A DNA stretch of 64,000 nt from Gordonia amicalis NBRC 100051 = JCM 11271 (GTDB lineage Bacteria; Actinomycetota; Actinomycetes; Mycobacteriales; Mycobacteriaceae), in the NCBI RefSeq assembly GCF_000332995.1, contig NZ_BANS01000031.1, positions 1-64,000 of the forward strand, read 5' to 3'. Both the position numbers and the translations under genes were made by a program. The notes beneath the pieces are model-generated. The model saw only the letters and a program-made list of their open reading frames with translations, did not search any database and was not told the origin of the DNA. Shown piece after piece: positions 35,514-46,227 of this stretch (position 1 is its first letter; each line of letters begins with the position of its first letter).

Positions 35514-36173
35514 TCAGCCGACCGCGCTGGCCATCTCAGCTTCGAGCGCCGCGACACGTGCCTCGTCAACCTCGATCCCGCAGATCTTGAGCCAGTTGGC
35601 GAGCATTCGGTGCCCGCCCTGGGTGAGAACGCTCTCGGGGTGGAATTGCACCCCGTGGATCGGCAGCTCGCGGTGGGCCATCGCCATCACGATGCCGGAC
35701 TCGGTGCGTCCGGTGACGACGAGCTCGTCGGGGATCGTCTCGGGCAAGACGGTCAGCGAGTGGTAGCGGGTGGCGGTGAACGGATCCGGCAGGCCGGCGA
35801 GCACACCCTTGTCGTCGTGGAAGACCAGCGAGGTCTTTCCGTGCAGCAGTTCCGGGGCTCGGTCGACGGTCCCGCCGAAGGCAGCGCCGATCGCCTGGTG
35901 CCCCAAGCACACACCCAGCAGGGGGAGTTCCTCGGCAGCGGCCACCTCGACCATCGGCATCGTCGCACCGGCACGCTGCGGGGTGCCCGGTCCCGGGCTC
36001 AGCAGCACTCCGTCGAATCCGGCGACCGCCTCACGCAGATGTTCGGCGTCGAACGGGGTCAGACGCGGGTCGTCGTTGCGCCACACGACGGCCTCGACAC
36101 CGAGCTGACCCAGGTATTGGACCAGGTTGTAGACGAAGCTGTCGTAGTTGTCGATGACCAGGATGCGGCTCAC
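35514..36173 (-). CDS. pabA: Anthranilate/aminodeoxychorismate synthase glutamine amidotransferase
   Basis: 219-residue class I glutamine amidotransferase that supplies ammonia to a chorismate-using synthase in folate or tryptophan synthesis. Active-site motifs: LSPGPGTPQ (oxyanion), LGVCLGHQAIG (nucleophile Cys) and the IHGVQFHPESVLTQGG His/Glu pair. The first block, RILVIDNYDSFVYNLVQYLG, sets the start at GTG 36173; the longer frame to 36323 has an unrelated lead. It holds the position called trpG next to pknB in M. tuberculosis; pabA and trpG cannot be told apart by sequence here, and it may serve both. Confidence 0.92.
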   Translation of the reverse strand: MSRILVIDNYDSFVYNLVQYLGQLGVEAVVWRNDDPRLTPFDAEHLREAVAGFDGVLLSPGPGTPQRAGATMPMVEVAAAEELPLLGVCLGHQAIGAAFGGTVDRAPELLHGKTSLVFHDDKGVLAGLPDPFTATRYHSLTVLPETIPDELVVTGRTESGIVMAMAHRELPIHGVQFHPESVLTQGGHRMLANWLKICGIEVDEARVAALEAEMASAVG

Positions 36174-36334
36174 GGACAAAAGGCTACCGCCGAAAGCGGG
36201 TACCGCCGTCAGCGACCTGGTGAGATACCGTAGAAGCCGAGTGTTTCCGACCCCGGACCGCTCGTCGCCACGACGTTCGGGACGCCAGGGCACGCGTACG
36301 ACCGCTGCCGCGGTACAGCACAACAGAGGATGTC

Positions 36335-36625
36335 ATGCCGAAGTCAAAAGTCCGGAAGAAGACCGACTACACGATCAACACCGCGAGCAGGACGCCGGTC
36401 AAGGTCAAGGCCGGCGCCTCGAGCACCATCTACGTGAGCGTGATGCTCGGCCTGATGCTCTTGGGGCTGGCCTGGCTCGTCGTCTACTACCTCGCCGCCA
36501 CCCCCACCGCGTACGGCGGCGAGGGTCAGGTCCTCTACTGGATGGCGCAGCTCAACTCCTGGAACTTCCTCATCGGGTTCTCGCTCATGGTGGCCGGCCT
36601 GTTGATGACCATGCGGTGGCGCTGA
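36335..36625 (+). CDS. crgA: CrgA, septum-site cell-division membrane protein
   Basis: 96-residue two-span membrane protein that in mycobacteria and Streptomyces interacts with FtsZ, FtsQ, FtsI and CwsA at the division site. A basic N-terminus ([14 protein letters not shown], then RTPVKVKAG) precedes spans at about 32-53 and 72-92. The conserved [12 protein letters not shown] segment marks the second span, and the protein ends MTMRWR. AGAGGA lies five bases upstream of ATG 36335. It is next to the PH-domain gene and near the kinase cluster, as in related genomes. Confidence 0.96.
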   Translation: MPKSKVRKKTDYTINTASRTPVKVKAGASSTIYVSVMLGLMLLGLAWLVVYYLAATPTAYGGEGQVLYWMAQLNSWNFLIGFSLMVAGLLMTMRWR

Positions 36626-36671
36626 TCGCATTGCCGCTCATGTCCCGGACGAATCACTCTGAACTGCGGAA

Positions 36672-36751
36672 ACACATGTGTGTAAGTTGTCCACAGTGTG
36701 GAAATAACATGTGTGTAAGTTCTCCCCACTGTGAGTAACTCCTGTGGATAA
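36672..36751. promoter_or_regulatory. DnaA-box-like and direct-repeat cluster
   Basis: A 15-base direct repeat ACATGTGTGTAAGTT occurs at 36674-36688 and 36707-36721. TTGTCCACA (36687-36695) and TGTGGATAA (36743-36751, complement of the consensus TTATCCACA) match DnaA boxes. CCACAGTGTGG (36692-36702) and ACACATGTGT are palindromes. The second box covers the proposed GTG start of the PH-domain gene. It may be a DnaA-responsive control region between crgA and that gene, or a DnaA-titrating site. Confidence 0.55.
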
Positions 36752-37256
36752 CTCTGGCGACTCATCCACACACGCATGGTCGACGCCCGTCGGCGCGGGA
36801 GTCGCGGGCTGCCTCGGGGGAGTGATCCTGCTCGGCGGCGCGGTTCTGGTGTCCAACGACCCGGGGGGCTCCGTGCTCATGGGAATCGCCGGCATCCTGC
36901 TGGTCGGCCTGGGTGTCTACACGCTGGTCGTCCGGCCGCGCCTCGAACTCGCCGCCGGATACCCCGCCACGCTGACCGTCCGCGGTCTGACCGGGCGGCG
37001 CAGCTACACGCCCGACCGCGTCGAACGCATCCGGCTGCTGTCGATGCGCCGCGTCGGGCGTCGGGTGGGACAGCTCGAGATCGACGTCCTCGACGACGAC
37101 GCCGAACCCGTCCGCCCGAATGACGGAACCGGGAAGGACGGACCCCGGGACGACACCCGGTTGCTGGTCTTCAGTCGATGGGATCTCGGCACCGACCTCA
37201 TCTCGGTCGTCGACGAACTCCGCGCTGCGGGATTCCACGTCGACGACGACAGATGA
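36744..37256 (+). CDS. PH-domain (bPH_6-like) membrane protein
   Basis: 170-residue protein with two adjacent membrane helices (residues about 17-38, GVAGCLGGVILLGGAVLVS, and 43-63, VLMGIAGILLVGLGVYTLVV). A cytoplasmic PH-like domain follows: YPATLTVRGLTGRRSYTPDRVERIRLLSMRR and RLLVFSRWDLG. Such proteins adjoin crgA in many actinobacteria; function unknown. The GTG at 36744 is the only start upstream of the first helix in this frame and is covered by a DnaA-box-like sequence, which is unusual. The ribosome site is weak. Confidence 0.82.
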   Translation: MDNSGDSSTHAWSTPVGAGVAGCLGGVILLGGAVLVSNDPGGSVLMGIAGILLVGLGVYTLVVRPRLELAAGYPATLTVRGLTGRRSYTPDRVERIRLLSMRRVGRRVGQLEIDVLDDDAEPVRPNDGTGKDGPRDDTRLLVFSRWDLGTDLISVVDELRAAGFHVDDDR

Positions 37257-37266
37257 CGTGTGAACG

Positions 37267-38151
37267 TCAGCGGATGTAGGTCAGCCCGTCGTAGGTGACG
37301 CCCCCGGCGATCCCCAGGCCGAGCGCGACGACGAAGAGCACGCCGAGCGCGATCCAGCCGACCCGGCCGGTCGCCTGCGAGGTCCGGCGCCCCTCGGGCA
37401 GAACCAGTCCCGGGAGATAGACGACGGCTGCGGTGGCCGCGGCACCGAAGGCGAGACCGCCGAGGTGCCCCAGGACGGAGATCCCGGGCAGCGAGAACGA
37501 CAGGACCACGTTGAACCCGATGATCAACAGCACCGGCACCGGTGAGACCCGCGCCTTGAGGATGATCACCAGCATCGCGCCCATGAGGCCGTAGATGGCG
37601 CCCGAGGCGCCCGCGGTCAGGGCGCGATCGTTCTCGAAGAGCATGACGGCGGCGCTGCCGCCCAACAGGGCGATCAGATACACCGCGAGGTAGCGGGCCA
37701 TGCCGAGCGCGAGCTCGAGGTCACGGCCCAGGATGTAGAGCGAGAGCATGTTGACGGCCACATGCATCACACTGAAATGCAGGAAGCCGGACGTCAGCAG
37801 TCGCCAGTACTCGCCGGCGGCGACGTCGCTCTTGAGTAGATCTCCGGAGCTGAAGATCGTGGCGGCCCCGGGGTCGCCGAAGCCTGCCTGTGCCACGCAC
37901 AGGAGGAAGACCAGGATGTTGATCCCGATCAGGGTGTAGGTGACGTACGGCTTGCCTTCGGACAACCGGGTCCTGGCCATCCTCCGGATCCCGCGGTCGC
38001 CGAAGGCCGGCGTCTGCTGAACACCGTCATCTCGAAGACACTCGAGACAATGCTGGCCGACCGACGCAGGTCGAAGACACTCCGGACACGCCGGCCGCCC
38101 ACACCGGCTGCAGGACAGGCCGGTGGGACGGTCGGGATGCCGGTAGCACAC
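37267..38151 (-). CDS. Rhomboid-family intramembrane serine protease
   Basis: 294-residue membrane protease. Residues 1-42 form a B-box-type zinc finger (CYRHPDRPTGLSCSRCGRP, then CPEC and CLEC). The membrane part has about seven helices with the rhomboid landmarks EYWRLLTSGFLHFSVMHVAVNM, ALTAGASGAIYGLMG (catalytic Ser in GASG) and VLGHLGGLAFG (catalytic His). It is therefore expected to be an active protease cleaving membrane segments. The adaptor-like zinc finger suggests recruitment by another protein. It follows ppiA on the same strand with a 32 bp gap and is convergent with the PH-domain gene. Confidence 0.93.
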   Translation of the reverse strand: MCYRHPDRPTGLSCSRCGRPACPECLRPASVGQHCLECLRDDGVQQTPAFGDRGIRRMARTRLSEGKPYVTYTLIGINILVFLLCVAQAGFGDPGAATIFSSGDLLKSDVAAGEYWRLLTSGFLHFSVMHVAVNMLSLYILGRDLELALGMARYLAVYLIALLGGSAAVMLFENDRALTAGASGAIYGLMGAMLVIILKARVSPVPVLLIIGFNVVLSFSLPGISVLGHLGGLAFGAAATAAVVYLPGLVLPEGRRTSQATGRVGWIALGVLFVVALGLGIAGGVTYDGLTYIR

Positions 38152-38183
38152 CGCCCGCTGGGGGGCGGTGTGTTCCGGAGTGG

Positions 38184-38705
38184 TCAGTTGACCTCGATCT
38201 TCTCGATGACGACGGCGTCGAGCGGACGATCCTGACGATCGGTCGACGTCGTCGCGATCGCGTCGACGACCTGCTGCGACGCGGGGTCGGTGACCTCACC
38301 GAAGATGCTGTGGCGACGGTTGAGGTGCGGGGTCGGGCCGACGGTGATGAAGAACTGCGAGCCGTTGGTGCCCGGCCCGGCGTTGGCCATGGCGAGCAGG
38401 TACGGACGATCGAACTGCAGCTCGGGATGGAACTCGTCACCGAACTGGTAGCCGGGGCCGCCCATGCCGGTGCCGGTCGGGTCGCCGCCCTGGATCATGA
38501 AGCCGGCGATCACACGGTGGAAGACCGAGCCGTCGTAGAACGGTCCGGAGTTGCCGCCGGACGCATTCGGCTTGCTGTACTCCTTGCTGCCGTCGGCGAG
38601 GCCGACGAAGTTCTCGACCGTCTTCGGCGCATGGTTCGGGAACAGGTCGACCTTGATGTCGCCGCGGTTGGTGTGGATGACTGCGGAGGTTTTCTGAGTG
38701 GTCAC
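38184..38705 (-). CDS. ppiA: Peptidyl-prolyl cis-trans isomerase (cyclophilin)
   Basis: 173-residue cyclophilin catalysing cis-trans isomerisation of proline peptide bonds in the cytoplasm. Active-site blocks are [20 protein letters not shown] (Arg, Phe, Met, Gln), [19 protein letters not shown] and [15 protein letters not shown] 38705 is chosen because [20 protein letters not shown] is the normal beginning; the upstream frame is unconserved. No signal peptide. In M. tuberculosis ppiA also lies between the crgA region and gyrA, so position supports the name. Confidence 0.94.
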   Translation of the reverse strand: MTTQKTSAVIHTNRGDIKVDLFPNHAPKTVENFVGLADGSKEYSKPNASGGNSGPFYDGSVFHRVIAGFMIQGGDPTGTGMGGPGYQFGDEFHPELQFDRPYLLAMANAGPGTNGSQFFITVGPTPHLNRRHSIFGEVTDPASQQVVDAIATTSTDRQDRPLDAVVIEKIEVN

Positions 38706-38852
38706 CCCACCATCCAACCACTTGTCTCCTACCGGATGGTCGGGAGATGGCTCCCAGATGCATGGATCCGATTCCGTGGACGTGGTCTGCGCGCGCAGGG
38801 TCACACGATCCGAGGTGGCATCGGCGGCTGCCCGGCTGGCACTCTGGTCGAC

Positions 38853-39032
38853 ATGCCGAAGAACTACCTCGTCGTCGTACTGACCGTGCTCGCAGCGGCG
38901 GTCACCGCAGGTGCCGGCGCGGTCGTCCTGCGTCGAACACGCCAGGATCCGCCGCCGGTCTCCCCGACCGTTCCCCGCATCGAGGAGGTCCGTCAGGCCC
39001 TCGTGGAGAGCACGGAATCACAGGCCTCGTGA
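38853..39032 (+). CDS. Small single-span membrane protein
   Basis: 59-residue hypothetical protein: MPKNY, a hydrophobic segment at about 6-26 ([21 protein letters not shown]), an RRTR stop-transfer motif and a polar tail with [14 protein letters not shown]. It is divergent from ppiA and ahead of the DUF4190 gene. No family was recognised and the ribosome site is weak, so it is a plausible but unproven gene. Confidence 0.45.
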   Translation: MPKNYLVVVLTVLAAAVTAGAGAVVLRRTRQDPPPVSPTVPRIEEVRQALVESTESQAS

Positions 39033-39089
39033 CGACACCGCCGACGGTCGATCCGGGCGTCGGCGGCGTCCACGGGTAATTTGAAACAC

Positions 39090-40172
39090 GTGACCTCAGA
39101 CGACGAGCGCTCTACGACCACGCCCGCCTCCCCCGGTGGCGCGTCCGAGCGGGCACGCGAGCTGTGGTCGATGTCCGACGACGCGAGGCCTCGCGACCCG
39201 GAACCGACCCGTTCCGGTCCGAGCGGCGCCGGCCCGGCGCCCACCGGCGGATCCCACGGCACCGCCCCCTGGGAGCGTGTTCCGAGCGCACCCATCAGTG
39301 CACCCTCCCCGCCCCGCGGTCGTGACGTGCCCGAACCGAACCGTCCCGGGCCCGGCGGATCCTTCCCACCCGTATCGGGTGGCCCGACGCTCGGTGGTCC
39401 CACATCTGCCCAGCGTCCCGGTCCGCCCCCCGGCAGTCCCCGTCCCTCGGACGGACCCGGCGGACCCGGCGGTCCGCGTCCGCAACCGCCCGGCCCGAAC
39501 GGTCCCCGCCCCGGCGGTGATCCGGGTCGTCCCCCACGGCCGGCCGGCGCGTACACGACCGGGCCCCGTCCGCGGCCGGTTCCGGGTGATCCGCAGGGCA
39601 ATCCCCGTCCGATGCCCCCTGGCGCCCCGCCCCCGGCCGGACACCGCCCGTCGCCCGGAGCCCCCCTCCAGTCGCCTATTCCTGGTGCGTCGCAAGGTAA
39701 TTCGTCGCAAGGTGATCCCTCGCAACGCGCCGGTGCACCACGTCCGGATGCGCTCGGTGCCCGTCCCGGACCGCCACCGTCTCGTCCGGAACCATCTCGT
39801 CCGGAACCGCCTCGTCCGCGCCCGGATCTCGACGGCCAGACGCCCGACTCAGACGACCGCACGGTCTTCGCGCCGGTGTCCCAGGCCTACTCAGCAAACA
39901 ATCCAGCACTCGAGGACGATCCGGAGGACACCGTGGCTCCCCAGTCCGGCCAACGCCTCAATCGCACGGCCGTGTGGGCCCTGGTCCTCTCCGGGCTGGG
40001 CATCACCTTCGTGATCGGTCTCGTACTCGGCTACCGCGCGCGGGCCCAGATCCGTCGCACCCGGGAGGCCGGACTGCCGTTCGCGAACGTCGCGATCTGG
40101 CTGGGCTGGGCCTACCTCGGCGTGCTGGTGTTCGGTCTGCTCGTCTACGGCTGGATCCTGTTCGTCGCCTGA
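39090..40172 (+). CDS. Proline-rich DUF4190 membrane protein
   Basis: 360-residue protein. Residues about 1-280 are low-complexity, rich in Pro, Gly and Arg (many PxPP, GPRP and GGP elements) with repeated SRPEPSRPEPPRP near the end of that part. The last 75 residues are a DUF4190-type domain: TAVWALVLSGLGITFVIGLVLGY, a basic RARAQIRRTREAG loop and a second span AIWLGWAYLGVLVFGLLVYGW. Function unknown; similar proteins are common in actinobacteria. GTG 39090 is taken as start (TTG 39081 is alternative). Confidence 0.75.
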   Translation: MTSDDERSTTTPASPGGASERARELWSMSDDARPRDPEPTRSGPSGAGPAPTGGSHGTAPWERVPSAPISAPSPPRGRDVPEPNRPGPGGSFPPVSGGPTLGGPTSAQRPGPPPGSPRPSDGPGGPGGPRPQPPGPNGPRPGGDPGRPPRPAGAYTTGPRPRPVPGDPQGNPRPMPPGAPPPAGHRPSPGAPLQSPIPGASQGNSSQGDPSQRAGAPRPDALGARPGPPPSRPEPSRPEPPRPRPDLDGQTPDSDDRTVFAPVSQAYSANNPALEDDPEDTVAPQSGQRLNRTAVWALVLSGLGITFVIGLVLGYRARAQIRRTREAGLPFANVAIWLGWAYLGVLVFGLLVYGWILFVA

Positions 40173-40467
40173 TGCGATCCTGCGCGGCTCTATGACATCG
40201 GTCTCAGCGGAAACGGGCGAATCGCCTTCCTCGAGATCGCCGATCGGCACCGAATTGTGCCCCGTTTCGGTAGGAAGATCTGATAGCGGAAAAGAGGCTC
40301 CATCCAGCGCGTTCCCGGTCACGGCGAGCCACGGGGTCGAGCCGGGGAGATTCCGGCGCGCGTGAACGTACTCGCGCGTAATGGCTTCGGTCCGCAACTA
40401 TCGATCTGTTGAACCACCTCGCGTGTGCCGAAAACACCCTCGGCACGACGAACCGAAGGAGTCGGTG
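40173..40467. other. Promoter region of the carboxylase gene
   Basis: 295 bp with no recognisable gene. The AAGGAG ribosome site at about 40455-40460 is the only element seen with confidence. No terminator for the DUF4190 gene was found. Confidence 0.5.
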
Positions 40468-43400
40468 ATGTTCTCCCGAATTGCCATCGTCAACCGTGGC
40501 GAGGCCGCAATGCGCCTCATCCATGCCGTCCGTGGCCTGTCCGCCGAGACCGGGCAGCCGATCGAGGTCATCGCGCTGCACACCGATGTCGACGCCGCCG
40601 CCACCTTCGTGCGCGAAGCCGACGTCGCCTACGACCTCGGTCCCGCCGCGTCGCGCCCGTACCTCAACATGAAGGTGCTCGAGCGCGCCCTGCTGGAGAC
40701 CGGCGCCGACGCGGCGTGGGTCGGCTGGGGCTTCGTCGCCGAGGACCCGGTGTTCGCCGAACTCTGTGAGCGGATCGGCGTGACCTTCGTCGGTCCGTCG
40801 CCCGACGCGATGCGCAAGCTGGGCGACAAGATCGGCGCGAAGCTGATCGCCGAGGAAGTCGGTGTGCCGGTCGCACCGTGGAGCCGCGGTGCCGTCGACT
40901 CCATCGACGAGGCCCTGACCGCGGCCGCCGACATCGGCTACCCGCTGATGCTGAAGGCCACCGCCGGCGGCGGCGGGCGCGGCATCCGCGTCATCAACAA
41001 CGACGACGAGCTGCGCGACGCCTACGAGCGCACCCGCGACGAGGCCGCCCGCGCCTTCGGCAGCGGCGTCGTCTTCCTGGAGCGCCTGGTCACCGGTGCG
41101 CGCCACGTCGAGGTCCAGGTCATCGCCGACGGTAAGGGCACCGCCTGGGCGCTCGGCGTCCGCGACTGCTCGGTCCAGCGTCGTAACCAGAAGGTCGTCG
41201 AGGAATCGGCATCGCCCGTCCTCTCCGAGGACCAGGTCGCCGAGCTCAAGGCCTCCGCCGAGCGGCTCGCCGTCGCCGTCGGCTACCGCGGCGCCGCCAC
41301 CGTCGAGTTCCTGTACCACCCCGGCGAGAAGCTCTTCGCCTTCCTCGAGGTCAACACCCGACTCCAGGTCGAGCACCCGATCACCGAGATCACCAACGGC
41401 TTCGACCTCGTCCGTGCCCAGCTGCACGTCGCGTCCGGCGGCAAGCTCGACGGCGAACCGCCGCGCGAGCGCGGACACGCCATCGAGGCGCGTCTCAACG
41501 CCGAGGATCCGGACCGCGACTTCGCACCGGCCCCCGGTCGCATCAACCTCCTCGAACTGCCGGCCGGCCCGGGTATCCGCGTCGACACCGGCGTGAGCGA
41601 GGGCGACACCATCCCCGCCGACTTCGACTCGATGATCGCCAAGATCATCGCCTACGGACGTGACCGCGACGAAGCGCTCGGCCGCCTGCGCCGGGCGATG
41701 CGCGAGACCCGCGTGATCATCGCCGGTGGCGCCACCAACAAGTCCTTCGTGCTCGAGCTGCTCGACCAGCCCGAGGTGATCGACGGCAGCGCCGACACCG
41801 GCTGGATCGACCGCGTCCGCGCCGAGGGGCGCCTGGTCGCGAACCAGCATTCGGCGATCGCACTGATCGCCGCCGCGATCGACGCCTACGAGGAGCAGGA
41901 GCAGGTCGAACAGCAGCGTCTGATGTCGACCGCCTCGGGCGGCCGTCCGCAGGTCCAGCACGACAGCGGTCGTCCGCTCGATCTCAAGCTGCGCGGCGCC
42001 ACATACCGGGTCCGCGTCGCGCGGATCGGCGCGCATCGCTTCCGCGTGAGCATCGAGGCAGGTACCGACGCCCGCACCGTCGACGTCGAGCTCGAGCGCT
42101 TCGACGACCATGCCGCCCAGCTCGTGGTCAACCGCGAACGCTTCCGGCTCGTCACCGACACGCACGGTCCCGTCCACCTCGTCGACGTCGACGGGATCAC
42201 CCACCGCGTCAGCCGCGACGAAGGCGGCATCGTCCGCTCGCCGGCACCCGCGCTGGTCGTCGCGACTCCGCTGCAGGTCGGCGACGAGGTCGAGGCCGGC
42301 GCCCCGGTGTTGGTCCTGGAGGCCATGAAGATGGAGACCGTGTTGCGCGCTCCGGTCCGCTCACGTCTCAAGGAATGTGCGGTATCCGTGGGCGCGCAGG
42401 TGGAGACCGGAGCGACGCTGCTGCGGCTCGAACCGCTCGCCGACGAGGACGAAGAAACTCCGGAGGAAGTCGCGGGCGTCGACATCGAGCTGCCCGTCGA
42501 ACCCGAGGTCGAGGCCGACGAGCGCACCACCCGGTCGCAGGAGGACCTGCGCGCCCAGCTCCTCGGCTACGACGTCGACCCGCACGACCGCACCCGTCTC
42601 CTCGACGAGTACCTCGCGGTGCGGCGCGCCGCGATGGTCAGCGGTCGCCGGCCTCTCGCCGACGAGCTCGAACTCATCACCGTGTTCGCCGACATCGCCG
42701 AGCTGAGCCAGAACCGGCCGTCCAGTGACGAGCTCGGCGTCGAGCACGTCCACAGTGCGCGCGAGAACTTCCACACCTACCTGCAGAGCCTCGACGTGGA
42801 GCGGGACGGCCTGCGCGCCGCCTTCCACGACCAGCTCAGCCGGGCGCTGCGGCACTACGGGGTCACCGAGCTCGACCGGACCCCGGAGCTCGAGGCCGCG
42901 GTCTTCCGCATCTTCCTGGCGCTGCAGAACCCGACCGGGTCCGTCACCGTCATCAGCACCCTGCTGCGTGAGTGGCTGCAGGAGCCGACGCCCCGCGACG
43001 AGCTGCGCGACGACGTGGGCCCCGCCCTCGACCGCCTGATCGCCGCGACCCAGATGCGCTACCCCGCCATCGCCGACCTCGCCCGTGGCGTCGTCTACGC
43101 GTGGTACGGCCAGCCGCTGCTGCTCCGCGATCGTGCCCGCGTCTACAGCAACGTGCGCAAGCAACTCCGCTACCTCGACGAGAACCCGAACGCCGCGGAC
43201 CGCGACGAGCGCATCGACAACATGGTGCGCAGCACCGAGCCGCTGGTCCGTCTCCTCGGCCAGCGCATCGAGCGGGGTAGCACCGACAACCGGGTGATGC
43301 TCGAGGTCCTGACCCGCCGCTACTACGGCAACAAGGGGCTCTCGGACATCCGCAACCACGAGGCCGGTGGCACGACCTTCGTCGTCGCCGACCGCGAGGG

Positions 43401-45966
43401 CGGCAGCCTGATGTCCGCGGCCGTCGGTTTCGCGGCGCTGCCGTCGGTGCTGGAGGGTCTCGGCAAACTCGCCCGGGGCGCGGCCGCGGTCGACTCGGAC
43501 ATCTACCTCAGCTGGGAGCAGCAGCCGAACGACTTCGACGTGCTGGCCGAGACGCTGCACGAGATCGTCTCCAACGCCTCACTCCCCCCGCAGGTCCACC
43601 GCGTCACGATCACCGTGGCCGGCAGCGGCGATGCGCGGATGCACCACCACGTCACCTTCCGGCCGTCCGCGACCGGCATGGCGGAGGAACGACTCATCCG
43701 CGGTCTGCACCCGCACATCGCGCAGCGGATGCGGATGGAGCGCCTCCGCAAGTTCGACCTCACCCGGCTCTCCTCGGCCGACGACGAAGAGGTGTACCTC
43801 TTCCGTTGTGTCGCAAGGGAGAACCCGTCCGACGAGCGGCTCATCGCCTTCGCCCAGGTGCGTGACCTCACGGCGGTCCGCGAACCCGGCGGACGTCTGC
43901 TGACGCTGCCCACCGCGGAGGCGACGCTCGCCTCGTGTGCGGACTCGATCCGCCGCGCCCAGCGCGGAGCGGCCCGCCCGTCGAGCACCAACCGGATCAT
44001 CCTCTACGTGTGGCCGCCCATCGACGACGACGCGTCGATCCTCGACATGATCGCCGGTCACATCCGCGGTGTCACACAGGGAATCGGCCTCGAAGAGGTC
44101 CAGGTGATCGCTCGTCGACGCAATCCCGAGACCGGGGACCTCACCAAGGTGTCGATTCACTTCTCGCTCACCGCGACCGGCGAATTCGACGTCAAGGTCG
44201 GGGAACCGTCCGAGACCCCGATCGAGCCCGTCGACGAGTACCGACAGAAGGTCAAGCGCGCCGCGGCACGCAACACCGTCTATCCGTACGAGTTGGCCGA
44301 GATCCTCGGTGAATTCACCGAATACGACCTCGACGCCGAGCATCGTCTCGTCCCGGTCGACCGGCCCAAGGGCCGCAACACCGCGGCGATGGTCGCCGGT
44401 CTGGTCACCACCCCGACCGAGAAGTTCCCCGAGGGCGTCACCCGCGTGGTCCTGCTCGGCGATCCCACCAAATCGCTTGGCGCGCTGTCGGAACCGGAGT
44501 GCAGCCGGGTCATCGCCGCACTCGATCTCGCCGAACAGATGCAGGTGCCGCTCGAGTGGTACGCGCTGTCCTCGGGCGCCCGGATCTCGATGGACTCCGG
44601 CACCGAGAACATGGACTGGGTCGCCCGCGCGCTGAAGCGTGTCGTCGAGTACACCCAGGCGGGTGGCGAGATCAACATCGTCGTGGCGGGCATCAATGTC
44701 GGTGCGCAGCCGTACTGGAACGCCGAGGCGACGATGCTCATGCACACCAAGGGCATCCTGGTCATGACCCCGGATTCGGCGATGGTCCTCACCGGCAAGC
44801 AGTCGCTGGACTTCTCCGGCGGTGTCTCGGCCGAGGACAACTTCGGCATCGGTGGTTACGACCGCGTGATGGGCCCGAACGGCCAGGCGCAGTACTGGGC
44901 ACCGAATCTCGGTGCGGCACGCGATGTCCTCATGTCCCACTACGAGCACACCTACGTGCTTCCGGGCGAGCGCACCCCGCGTCGTGCGATCACGACCGAT
45001 CCGTCGGACCGGGACGTCTCCGATTACCCGCACGTGCTCGCCGGCAGCGACTTCACCACGGTGGGTCAGGTCTTCTCGCGGGAACACAACCCGGATCGCA
45101 AGAAGCCCTTCGACATCCGCACCGTGATGCGCGCCGTCGCCGACCAGGATCACGTCGTCCTCGAACGTTGGGCCGGCATGGCCGACGCCGAGACGGCCGT
45201 CGTGTGTGACGTCCACCTGGGCGGCATCCCGGTGTGCATGCTGGGCATCGAGTCGCGTGAGGTCGCGCGTCGTGGCTACAAGCCGACCGACGGACCCGAC
45301 ACGTACACCGCGGGCACGCTGTTCCCGCAGTCGTCGAAGAAGGCCGCCCGCGCGATCAACGTGGCCAGCGGCAACCGTCCGCTCGTCGTGCTCGCGAACC
45401 TGTCGGGCTTCGACGGTTCGCCGGAGTCGATGCGCAAGCTGCAACTCGAGTACGGCGCCGAGATCGGCCGGGCGATCGTCAACTTCCGCGGCCCGATCGT
45501 GTTCTGCGTGATCTCGCGCTATCACGGCGGTGCGTTCGTGGTGTTCTCGAAGGCGCTGAACCCGAACATGACCGTGCTGGCCATCGACGGTTCGTTCGCG
45601 TCGGTGCTCGGCGGTGCGCCCGCGGCCGCGGTGGTGTTCGCCGGTGAGGTCGCCAAGCGCGTCGCCGCCGATCCTCGCGTCCGCGAGCTCGAGGCGAGCG
45701 TCGCCGAATCGTCCGGTACCGATCGCTCGAGCCTGAACGCGGAACTCGCCGACATCCGGCAGTCGGTTCGTGCCGAGAAGATCAGCGAGATCGCCGCCGA
45801 GTTCGACAAGGTGCACAGCATCCAGCGTGCCGTCGAGGTCGGTTCGGTCGACGCGGTCATCAGTGCCGAGGAGCTGCGTCCGCGGATCATCGGGGCGATC
45901 GAGAACTCCCCGGCGTGGGGCAAGACGGACTCGCATGTCGTATGTGTGCGTCAGCGAGAGTCGTAG
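40468..45966 (+). CDS. Single-chain multidomain acyl-CoA (acetyl-CoA) carboxylase
   Basis: 1832-residue biotin enzyme carboxylating an acyl-CoA with bicarbonate and ATP. Biotin carboxylase about residues 1-450 ([47 protein letters not shown]). Biotin carrier with VLEAMKMET, biotinylated Lys621. A long middle region (about 700-1250) resembles the central domain of eukaryotic acetyl-CoA carboxylase. Carboxyltransferase about 1265-1800 ([56 protein letters not shown] block, [19 protein letters not shown]). All parts lie on one chain, as in fungi and animals, unlike the split AccA3/AccD of mycobacteria. AAGGAG precedes ATG 40468. The true acyl substrate is unknown. Confidence 0.93.
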   Translation: MFSRIAIVNRGEAAMRLIHAVRGLSAETGQPIEVIALHTDVDAAATFVREADVAYDLGPAASRPYLNMKVLERALLETGADAAWVGWGFVAEDPVFAELCERIGVTFVGPSPDAMRKLGDKIGAKLIAEEVGVPVAPWSRGAVDSIDEALTAAADIGYPLMLKATAGGGGRGIRVINNDDELRDAYERTRDEAARAFGSGVVFLERLVTGARHVEVQVIADGKGTAWALGVRDCSVQRRNQKVVEESASPVLSEDQVAELKASAERLAVAVGYRGAATVEFLYHPGEKLFAFLEVNTRLQVEHPITEITNGFDLVRAQLHVASGGKLDGEPPRERGHAIEARLNAEDPDRDFAPAPGRINLLELPAGPGIRVDTGVSEGDTIPADFDSMIAKIIAYGRDRDEALGRLRRAMRETRVIIAGGATNKSFVLELLDQPEVIDGSADTGWIDRVRAEGRLVANQHSAIALIAAAIDAYEEQEQVEQQRLMSTASGGRPQVQHDSGRPLDLKLRGATYRVRVARIGAHRFRVSIEAGTDARTVDVELERFDDHAAQLVVNRERFRLVTDTHGPVHLVDVDGITHRVSRDEGGIVRSPAPALVVATPLQVGDEVEAGAPVLVLEAMKMETVLRAPVRSRLKECAVSVGAQVETGATLLRLEPLADEDEETPEEVAGVDIELPVEPEVEADERTTRSQEDLRAQLLGYDVDPHDRTRLLDEYLAVRRAAMVSGRRPLADELELITVFADIAELSQNRPSSDELGVEHVHSARENFHTYLQSLDVERDGLRAAFHDQLSRALRHYGVTELDRTPELEAAVFRIFLALQNPTGSVTVISTLLREWLQEPTPRDELRDDVGPALDRLIAATQMRYPAIADLARGVVYAWYGQPLLLRDRARVYSNVRKQLRYLDENPNAADRDERIDNMVRSTEPLVRLLGQRIERGSTDNRVMLEVLTRRYYGNKGLSDIRNHEAGGTTFVVADREGGSLMSAAVGFAALPSVLEGLGKLARGAAAVDSDIYLSWEQQPNDFDVLAETLHEIVSNASLPPQVHRVTITVAGSGDARMHHHVTFRPSATGMAEERLIRGLHPHIAQRMRMERLRKFDLTRLSSADDEEVYLFRCVARENPSDERLIAFAQVRDLTAVREPGGRLLTLPTAEATLASCADSIRRAQRGAARPSSTNRIILYVWPPIDDDASILDMIAGHIRGVTQGIGLEEVQVIARRRNPETGDLTKVSIHFSLTATGEFDVKVGEPSETPIEPVDEYRQKVKRAAARNTVYPYELAEILGEFTEYDLDAEHRLVPVDRPKGRNTAAMVAGLVTTPTEKFPEGVTRVVLLGDPTKSLGALSEPECSRVIAALDLAEQMQVPLEWYALSSGARISMDSGTENMDWVARALKRVVEYTQAGGEINIVVAGINVGAQPYWNAEATMLMHTKGILVMTPDSAMVLTGKQSLDFSGGVSAEDNFGIGGYDRVMGPNGQAQYWAPNLGAARDVLMSHYEHTYVLPGERTPRRAITTDPSDRDVSDYPHVLAGSDFTTVGQVFSREHNPDRKKPFDIRTVMRAVADQDHVVLERWAGMADAETAVVCDVHLGGIPVCMLGIESREVARRGYKPTDGPDTYTAGTLFPQSSKKAARAINVASGNRPLVVLANLSGFDGSPESMRKLQLEYGAEIGRAIVNFRGPIVFCVISRYHGGAFVVFSKALNPNMTVLAIDGSFASVLGGAPAAAVVFAGEVAKRVAADPRVRELEASVAESSGTDRSSLNAELADIRQSVRAEKISEIAAEFDKVHSIQRAVEVGSVDAVISAEELRPRIIGAIENSPAWGKTDSHVVCVRQRES

Positions 45967-46205
45967 GGCAGCAACGCCATCTCCCGTGCGTTGCGGATCG
46001 CGGTCGCGACCTGGCGCTGTTGCTGCGGCGTCAGGCCGGTGAGCCGACGGCTGCGGATCCGCCCCTTGTCACTGAGGAACTGTCGGAGGAGCGCAACGTC
46101 CTTGTAGTCGACCGGGTTCCGTCCGTCGGCCTGGACGCCGAGGGTGATCAGATGGTTCTTCTTGCGGGCCGGACGTTCGTCCTCCCGGCGTGTTCTGCGT
46201 GCCAT
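45951..46205 (-). CDS. rpsR2: Ribosomal protein bS18, zinc-independent paralogue
   Basis: 84-residue S18 of the small subunit. The core [21 protein letters not shown], then [29 protein letters not shown] is intact, but there is no Cys at all, so this is the C-minus form used when zinc is scarce. Last of four ribosomal genes (rpmB2-rpmG2-rpsN2-rpsR2) on the minus strand behind a Zur-like box. Its stop lies 15 bases inside the end of the convergent carboxylase gene. Confidence 0.95.
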   Translation of the reverse strand: MARRTRREDERPARKKNHLITLGVQADGRNPVDYKDVALLRQFLSDKGRIRSRRLTGLTPQQQRQVATAIRNAREMALLPYDSR

Positions 46206-46227
46206 GGGTGTCTCCTGAGGTCGTGGT

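Noticed and set aside
43579..45936. Minus-strand frame of 785 codons opposite the carboxylase
   Set aside because: Fully antisense to conserved carboxylase domains; no ribosome site or recognisable domain.
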